Assembly (NCBI GenBank): GCA_044337515.1 | Contig: JBIINK010000030.1 | Span: 1 to 27,188, forward strand | Length of the DNA: 27,188 nt | Direction of reading: 5' to 3' | Source: CAJBVG01 sp044337515 | GTDB taxonomy: Bacteria; Bacteroidota; Bacteroidia; Sphingobacteriales; Sphingobacteriaceae | The notes under the pieces: model-generated | The model's input: only the letters and a program-made list of their open reading frames with translations | Told to the model about the DNA's origin: nothing | Database searches by the model: none | Program-made: the position numbers and the translations under genes | Shown here: positions 24,051 through 27,188 of the stretch, one piece after another | Position numbering within the stretch: the first letter of the stretch is position 1 | How the letters are laid out: each line of letters opens with the position of its first letter

Positions 24051-24662
24051 CTATTGAATATGAAATGCACAAAAAACAAAGTTCTGTACAGTTCCCATTG
24101 GAGTGGTATGATCTACTCGCTTGCATTCAATGTTGCTAAAGCCTACATTTTCAAACTTGCTTTTCATCGATTGCTCATCATATTGTTGGACTTCTAAGCC
24201 ACTACATTTTATTGGACCATCAACTGAAAACGTAGCAATAATAATGTTTTTAGCATTAGTAGATACTTTCTCTAAATAGCTATTTACATCCTGCTCATTG
24301 GTTAAAAAATGAAAAGCGGCACGGTCGTGCCAAAGGTCATACATTTCTGTAGGTACAAATTCTACGATATCACTCACAATCCACTTTACAAGATTCGATT
24401 TTTCACCTAATCGCGATTTTGCGCGTTCTATTGATTTTTCTGAAATATCTAACACTGAAATATTGGTATAGCCTAGGTCGAGTAAAAAATCGACTAACTT
24501 ACTATCACCTCCACCAATATCAATTATATTGGCTGAACGAGGTAAATTAAAACTACTAACAAAATCTAAAGATGTTTGTGGTTTATCTTGAGTCCAACTA
24601 ACCTGATTAGGTAGCTTGGTTTCATAAACAGTTTCCCAGTGAGATTTAAGCATTGTTGACAT
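24051..24662 (-). CDS. Class I SAM-dependent methyltransferase
   Basis: A 203-residue cytoplasmic methyltransferase with a Rossmann fold. Motif I is IIDIGGGDSKLVDFLL (near 46-61), followed by the acidic strand end NISVLDIS (near 67-74), SDIVEFVP (near 97-104) and the strongly conserved WHDRAAFHFL (near 110-119) seen in a widespread bacterial family often annotated only as methyltransferase or TPMT-like. The acceptor is unknown. ATG at 24660-24662; a second in-frame ATG is at 24653. It lies 56 bases upstream of the M20 peptidase gene on the same strand. Confidence 0.88.
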   Translation of the reverse strand: MSTMLKSHWETVYETKLPNQVSWTQDKPQTSLDFVSSFNLPRSANIIDIGGGDSKLVDFLLDLGYTNISVLDISEKSIERAKSRLGEKSNLVKWIVSDIVEFVPTEMYDLWHDRAAFHFLTNEQDVNSYLEKVSTNAKNIIIATFSVDGPIKCSGLEVQQYDEQSMKSKFENVGFSNIECKRVDHTTPMGTVQNFVFCAFHIQ

Positions 24663-24706
24663 GATGCAAAATTAGTGCATTATGCAAACAACTTTTGTAA
24701 CATTGG

Positions 24707-25003
24707 TTACATAGCTACACGTACTAATACAGCTAATTTATCAGCTGGTACAAAGGCAGGATCAATAAGCTTTAATACAAGCTTAATGTTCTTTTGTTTA
24801 TTGATGAATTTTTCCATTTCAAGGGCTGAAGCTTTTTCTTTGCCTGCTTCAAAAACTGCTTGCAAAGTCCAATCCTGAAATTTACCAGTATATTTTTGTT
24901 CGGTATTGGTATTGTGATACGTTAATGCTTCTTGAACATTTTCAGCGTGACCAACATAATGTTTGTTAGCAGTTGCCGAATGAAGGATATATAGGTAGAA
25001 CAT
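24707..25003 (-). CDS. GIY-YIG-fold protein lacking the catalytic arginine
   Basis: A 98-residue protein with the fold of stand-alone GIY-YIG nucleases (YhbQ/UPF0213-like). Seen: FYLYILHS at the start, the KHYVGH second half of the signature (Y16, G18) and the helix with the conserved glutamate (E64 in LEMEKFINKQK). The helix that normally carries the arginine (ERLxxHN) reads QEALTYHN, with alanine at residue 26. Without arginine it may be inactive as a nuclease and act only in nucleic acid binding, or the arginine may be supplied elsewhere. It lies between the methyltransferase and the XRE regulator, all on the minus strand, without tight coupling. Confidence 0.75.
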   Translation of the reverse strand: MFYLYILHSATANKHYVGHAENVQEALTYHNTNTEQKYTGKFQDWTLQAVFEAGKEKASALEMEKFINKQKNIKLVLKLIDPAFVPADKLAVLVRVAM

Positions 25004-25060
25004 GATTCTGATTTTAATATTTGCGCAATTTACAACATAATAGTTACAACTTGAAAAAGG

Positions 25061-25264
25061 CTACTCTACAAATTCTAATAAATCGGCAGGTTGGCAATCG
25101 AGTACTTTACAAATTGCTTCCAACGTACTGAAACGAATGGCTTTTGCTTTGCCTGTTTTTAAGATAGAGAGATTAGCCAAAGTTAGTCCCACTTTATCCG
25201 ATAATTCGTTTAACGACATTTTCTTTTTTGCCATCATCACATCTAGGGTTACGATAATTGGCAT
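25061..25264 (-). CDS. XRE-family HTH transcriptional regulator
   Basis: A 67-residue single-domain Cro/CI-type regulator. The helix-turn-helix covers about residues 17-42 (SLNELSDKVGLTLANLSILKTGKA), followed by ISTL-like FSTLEAICKVLDCQPADLLEF. Short regulators of this type are typically encoded right after DUF2975 membrane proteins, as here (three bases between the genes). It probably controls its own operon; the signal it responds to is unknown. Confidence 0.92.
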   Translation of the reverse strand: MPIIVTLDVMMAKKKMSLNELSDKVGLTLANLSILKTGKAKAIRFSTLEAICKVLDCQPADLLEFVE

Positions 25265-25267
25265 GAC

Positions 25268-25819
25268 TTATACAGTTAAATCGTTTTCAGTTTGTAATTC
25301 AATTCCTCGTTTGAAAATTTTAGCTACAATTAAAAGTGTAACACCCATAAACAACCAAACATCGGCTCCATCAAATTTTAAGTTTTGGATGCTAGGCATC
25401 GAAACGCCTTGTAACATTAACCAATTAGTGAACTTCGCTCCCCAATACGCAAACAATCCTATAGCCAAAACTAAGTATGAAATATTGACGATATACTTCC
25501 CAAATGATTCGTTAAATGGATTCAACAGATTGAATTTTTTCTGATGAAAAATATTGACGATTAAATAAAACATGATAGATTTCAGAACTGAAACGATAAT
25601 CATTAATGCAGTAACCGTAACAAAATGACTCTGGTTGAAATTATACAAATCTGAAAAATTCAAATCAGACCAAAATCGGTTTGCCGCATTGGGGTTAAAG
25701 AATAAGGTATAAATAGTATTGGTTATAAATCCACCGGAATCGATACAGAGTCCAATAAAAATCATCCAAGAAACTACATTCAGTAGCATAAACGTGTAAT
25801 CTGTTTTAGTCTTCATCAT
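25268..25819 (-). CDS. DUF2975 membrane protein
   Basis: A 183-residue membrane protein with four predicted helices (about 9-31, 62-88, 108-128 and 150-167), matching the DUF2975 family. The two start codons at 25819 and 25816 are adjacent ATGs. It is followed at once by the XRE regulator, the usual partner; the pair may act as membrane sensor and DNA-binding regulator, but no function is proven. Short N-terminal KTKTDYTF and an extracytoplasmic loop rich in N and F (about 35-60) are notable. A full-consensus promoter precedes it. Confidence 0.85.
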   Translation of the reverse strand: MMKTKTDYTFMLLNVVSWMIFIGLCIDSGGFITNTIYTLFFNPNAANRFWSDLNFSDLYNFNQSHFVTVTALMIIVSVLKSIMFYLIVNIFHQKKFNLLNPFNESFGKYIVNISYLVLAIGLFAYWGAKFTNWLMLQGVSMPSIQNLKFDGADVWLFMGVTLLIVAKIFKRGIELQTENDLTV

Positions 25820-25843
25820 ACAATATGTTTAGTTTGATTGAGA

Positions 25844-25873
25844 CAAATATAGAATATATTTATCGAAAAACAA
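25844..25873 (-). promoter_or_regulatory. Promoter of the DUF2975-XRE operon
   Basis: On the minus strand TTG (25871-25873), a 19-base spacer and TATATTTG (25844-25851) match the Bacteroidota consensus exactly. The spacer and its surroundings contain AATATATTTAT and ATAAAAATATATT in facing orientation (about 25853-25885), a possible operator for the XRE protein. The rest of the 296-base gap up to 26115 shows only an 8-bp hairpin (26016-26038) and a 7-bp inverted repeat (TTCATCC/GGATGAA, about 26068-26106). Confidence 0.7.
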
Positions 25874-26115
25874 TAAAAATATATTATTTATCAATTAAAA
25901 TGATACAAAAACTAGAATTGCAATTTATATATCACTTTCGGGAATAAACCAAGTTGATAAGTAGTATTTATACTTTGCATTCTGTCATCATAAGAATACA
26001 AAATGGTAATATTATAATGATTTAGTATTGAAATCATTTCATACTTATATAAGACGATTAATTTTAATTCATCCTGCTTTTACAAACAGAATTATTGTAT
26101 TGGATGAAGTTGGAA

Positions 26116-26445
26116 TTAATAGTTTTTGCCTTTTGATTCTAAAATAGCAAACGCTTCTTCCCAAGTAGGAATAGCTTCTGCTTCGTAGCCAAATGTTTTA
26201 CCAGTTGCGATACTATGAAAAGCTTTCATGGCTTTAAGATGCGCTCCACTTCTCATAAATTCCAACATGATCTCGCGATTTTCCCAAGCAGTAATAGTAC
26301 ATTGGTATCCGTTGACTCTTTTCGCTGCTCTATACAAATTCCCATTTGCGGCTTGAGCTTGGCGAAAAGTTGGAATGGCTAATGACCAAAATTTTATATA
26401 GCCCAAAATTCCTTTGGGCTTTAATGATGTTAATGATACATACAT
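26116..26445 (-). CDS. Small dimeric alpha-beta barrel-type protein (DUF3291-like)
   Basis: A 109-residue cytoplasmic protein. The pattern of a beta strand start (MYVSLTSLKPK), a helix (FRQAQAANGNLYRAAKR), strand YQCTITAWENREIMLEFMRSGAHLKAMKAF and a final TWEEAF segment resembles the ferredoxin-like dimeric alpha-beta barrels (ABM or DUF3291-type) seen in monooxygenase-like proteins. I do not know its substrate. The frame is single, without signal peptide or membrane segment. It stands directly downstream (minus strand) of the triplicated terminator repeat, so it must be transcribed from a promoter between that repeat and its ATG, or by readthrough. Confidence 0.65.
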   Translation of the reverse strand: MYVSLTSLKPKGILGYIKFWSLAIPTFRQAQAANGNLYRAAKRVNGYQCTITAWENREIMLEFMRSGAHLKAMKAFHSIATGKTFGYEAEAIPTWEEAFAILESKGKNY

Positions 26446-26457
26446 GGATTAAAAATA

Positions 26458-26661
26458 AAAAAAAGCCTCACATTTCTGTAAGGCTTTTGCTCCTGAATCC
26501 CGATTCTATCGGGAGACCCTCTGATTAAATTTCTTGTAAACAAAAAAAGCCTCACATTTCTGTAAGGCTTTTGCTCCTGAATCCCGATTCTATCGGGAGA
26601 CCCTCTGATTAAATTTCTTGTAAACAAAAAAAGCCTCACATTTCTGTAAGGCTTTTGCTCC
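26458..26661. repeat. 84-bp tandem repeat (two full copies and a 36-bp third) carrying terminators
   Basis: Copies start at 26458, 26542 and 26626; the first two are identical over 84 bp and the third covers the first 36 bp. Each copy holds a terminator-type hairpin in the minus direction (AGCC-T stem 26461-26468 with 26481-26488 in copy 1, followed by a 7-8 T run). Full copies also carry a second perfect hairpin (TCCCGAT, loop TCT, ATCGGGA, 26498-26514 in copy 1). As 84 is divisible by three, an open frame with a 28-residue repeat exists on the minus strand, but it is a by-product. The surroundings, 26446-26784, contain nothing else I can support. Confidence 0.9.
26626..26661 (-). terminator. 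Intrinsic terminator unit (third copy), likely end of the upstream gene
   Basis: On the minus strand AAAAGCCTTACA and TGTGAGGCTTTT form a stem of about 11 bp with one mismatch, followed by TTTTTTT. It lies about 125 bases beyond the stop codon of the gene at 26785, which would end here; the two identical units further on would act as back-up terminators. Confidence 0.7.
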
Positions 26662-26784
26662 CCTTTTCGCCGAAAGATGCAGCTATAATGCGATGATTGA
26701 GTATGTTACTATTAGGAAAATGAAGGGTTGAACTTCATACAATTTTGCAGGAGGTTCATTTTTTGATTTTCCTTTTAGCAATAA

Positions 26785-27188
26785 TCAATTTTTAAAATCA
26801 AGACTACCGCAGGGAACCATTACAACATCTTTACCGGCTGTAATCTTGTAAAATAGTTTTTTACCTTTTATGATATATTCTGCCCTTACTGGCCACTTTG
26901 TTTTATGGATGAAAATTGCACTGTAAAATAAATAATTTTTGAAAGGTGAAATTCTATTATTCAAATCCTTTAATTGATTTGATTCATTAGTTAAAAAAGC
27001 TGGTATGCCCGAAAGACCATAATCGAACTCTTGCACTTTGTCAAGTGTCATATTTGACTTTGTAAAGACAACTTTGGCGTACGTTTCTTTAGATTTAAAG
27101 GAAATGATTGTCGGAAATTTAATTTTTAAATCCAGCGGCGATGGTGCTTCATTACGTACATTAGTCCAAAAAATGAAATAATTGTACT
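26785..27188 (-). CDS. C-terminal part of an unknown protein (cut by window edge)
   Basis: The reading frame is open from the end of the window at 27188 down to a stop at 26785-26787, giving at least 133 residues. A methionine at 27051 is internal and need not be the start, because the frame continues upstream (with, for example, NYFIFWTNVRNEAPSP). The visible part has alternating hydrophobic and charged stretches (VVFTKSNMTLDKVQEFDYGLS) and ends VMVPCGSLDFKN. I do not recognise the family. No signal peptide can be judged as the N-terminus is missing. Confidence 0.6.
   Translation of the reverse strand, partial: YNYFIFWTNVRNEAPSPLDLKIKFPTIISFKSKETYAKVVFTKSNMTLDKVQEFDYGLSGIPAFLTNESNQLKDLNNRISPFKNYLFYSAIFIHKTKWPVRAEYIIKGKKLFYKITAGKDVVMVPCGSLDFKN

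Noticed and set aside
25137..25544. Plus-strand frame of 135 residues
   Set aside because: It is antisense to the XRE and DUF2975 genes, both of which have clear family matches and a consensus promoter.
26400..26420. Eight-bp hairpin AGCCCAAA / TTTGGGCT as a terminator
   Set aside because: It lies inside the coding start of the 109-residue protein and has no T run on the relevant side.
26430..26639. Minus-strand frame of 69 residues with a perfect 28-residue repeat
   Set aside because: It is the translation of the 84-bp terminator repeat (84 is a multiple of three) and contains hairpins in place of any protein-like composition.

Overview
This window looks like a chromosomal segment of a low-GC member of the Bacteroidota, written mostly on the minus strand. 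The evidence is the rpsL-rpsG-fusA order, a type IX secretion (T9SS) C-terminal sorting domain, TonB-dependent receptors, a TMEM260-like DUF2723 membrane protein, and several promoters of the Bacteroidota form TTG/TTTG, 19-20 bases, TAnnTTTG. I cannot name the genus; an environmental Chitinophagales-, Sphingobacteriales- or Flavobacteriales-like lineage would fit.

Layout. 1-2.7 kb: the str operon (rpsL, rpsG, 5' part of fusA) followed by pth. 2.7-4.9 kb: rplY, prs and tRNA-Gln, with a terminator-like hairpin between the tRNA and prs. 5.1-8.2 kb: a large DUF2723 membrane protein on the plus strand. 8.3-9.8 kb: a small orphan protein convergent with accA. 9.9-12.7 kb: an iron-type operon (siderophore-type TonB receptor plus a PepSY-type membrane protein) with two Fur-like boxes around its promoter. 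12.7-15.9 kb: a cysteine-rich, copper-type locus (HYC_CC_PP-like protein, TonB receptor with a CC motif in its plug, two-domain HMA protein). 16.0-16.5 kb: a TPR-like lipoprotein. 16.5-22.3 kb: a tight three-gene operon with a 1230-residue T9SS-secreted repeat protein, a predicted outer-membrane protein and a small exported protein. 22.5-27.2 kb: an M20 peptidase, a methyltransferase, a GIY-YIG-like protein, a DUF2975/XRE pair, a small alpha-beta barrel protein, a triplicated terminator repeat and the 3' part of an unknown gene.

The most unusual feature is not a gene. Between 2.7 and 15.6 kb, seven places carry degenerate word arrays with a strict period of 7 or 8 bases. Each locus uses its own word. 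The arrays keep phase over up to 154 bp, are often arranged as facing inverted arms that could form long hairpins, and usually touch or supply the stop codon of a neighbouring gene. One appears to lie in frame inside a coding sequence. They are neither CRISPRs nor insertion sequences nor ordinary microsatellites, because the words vary while the period does not. I see none from 15.6 to 27.2 kb. I cannot say what makes them; the finding list gives the exact tests.
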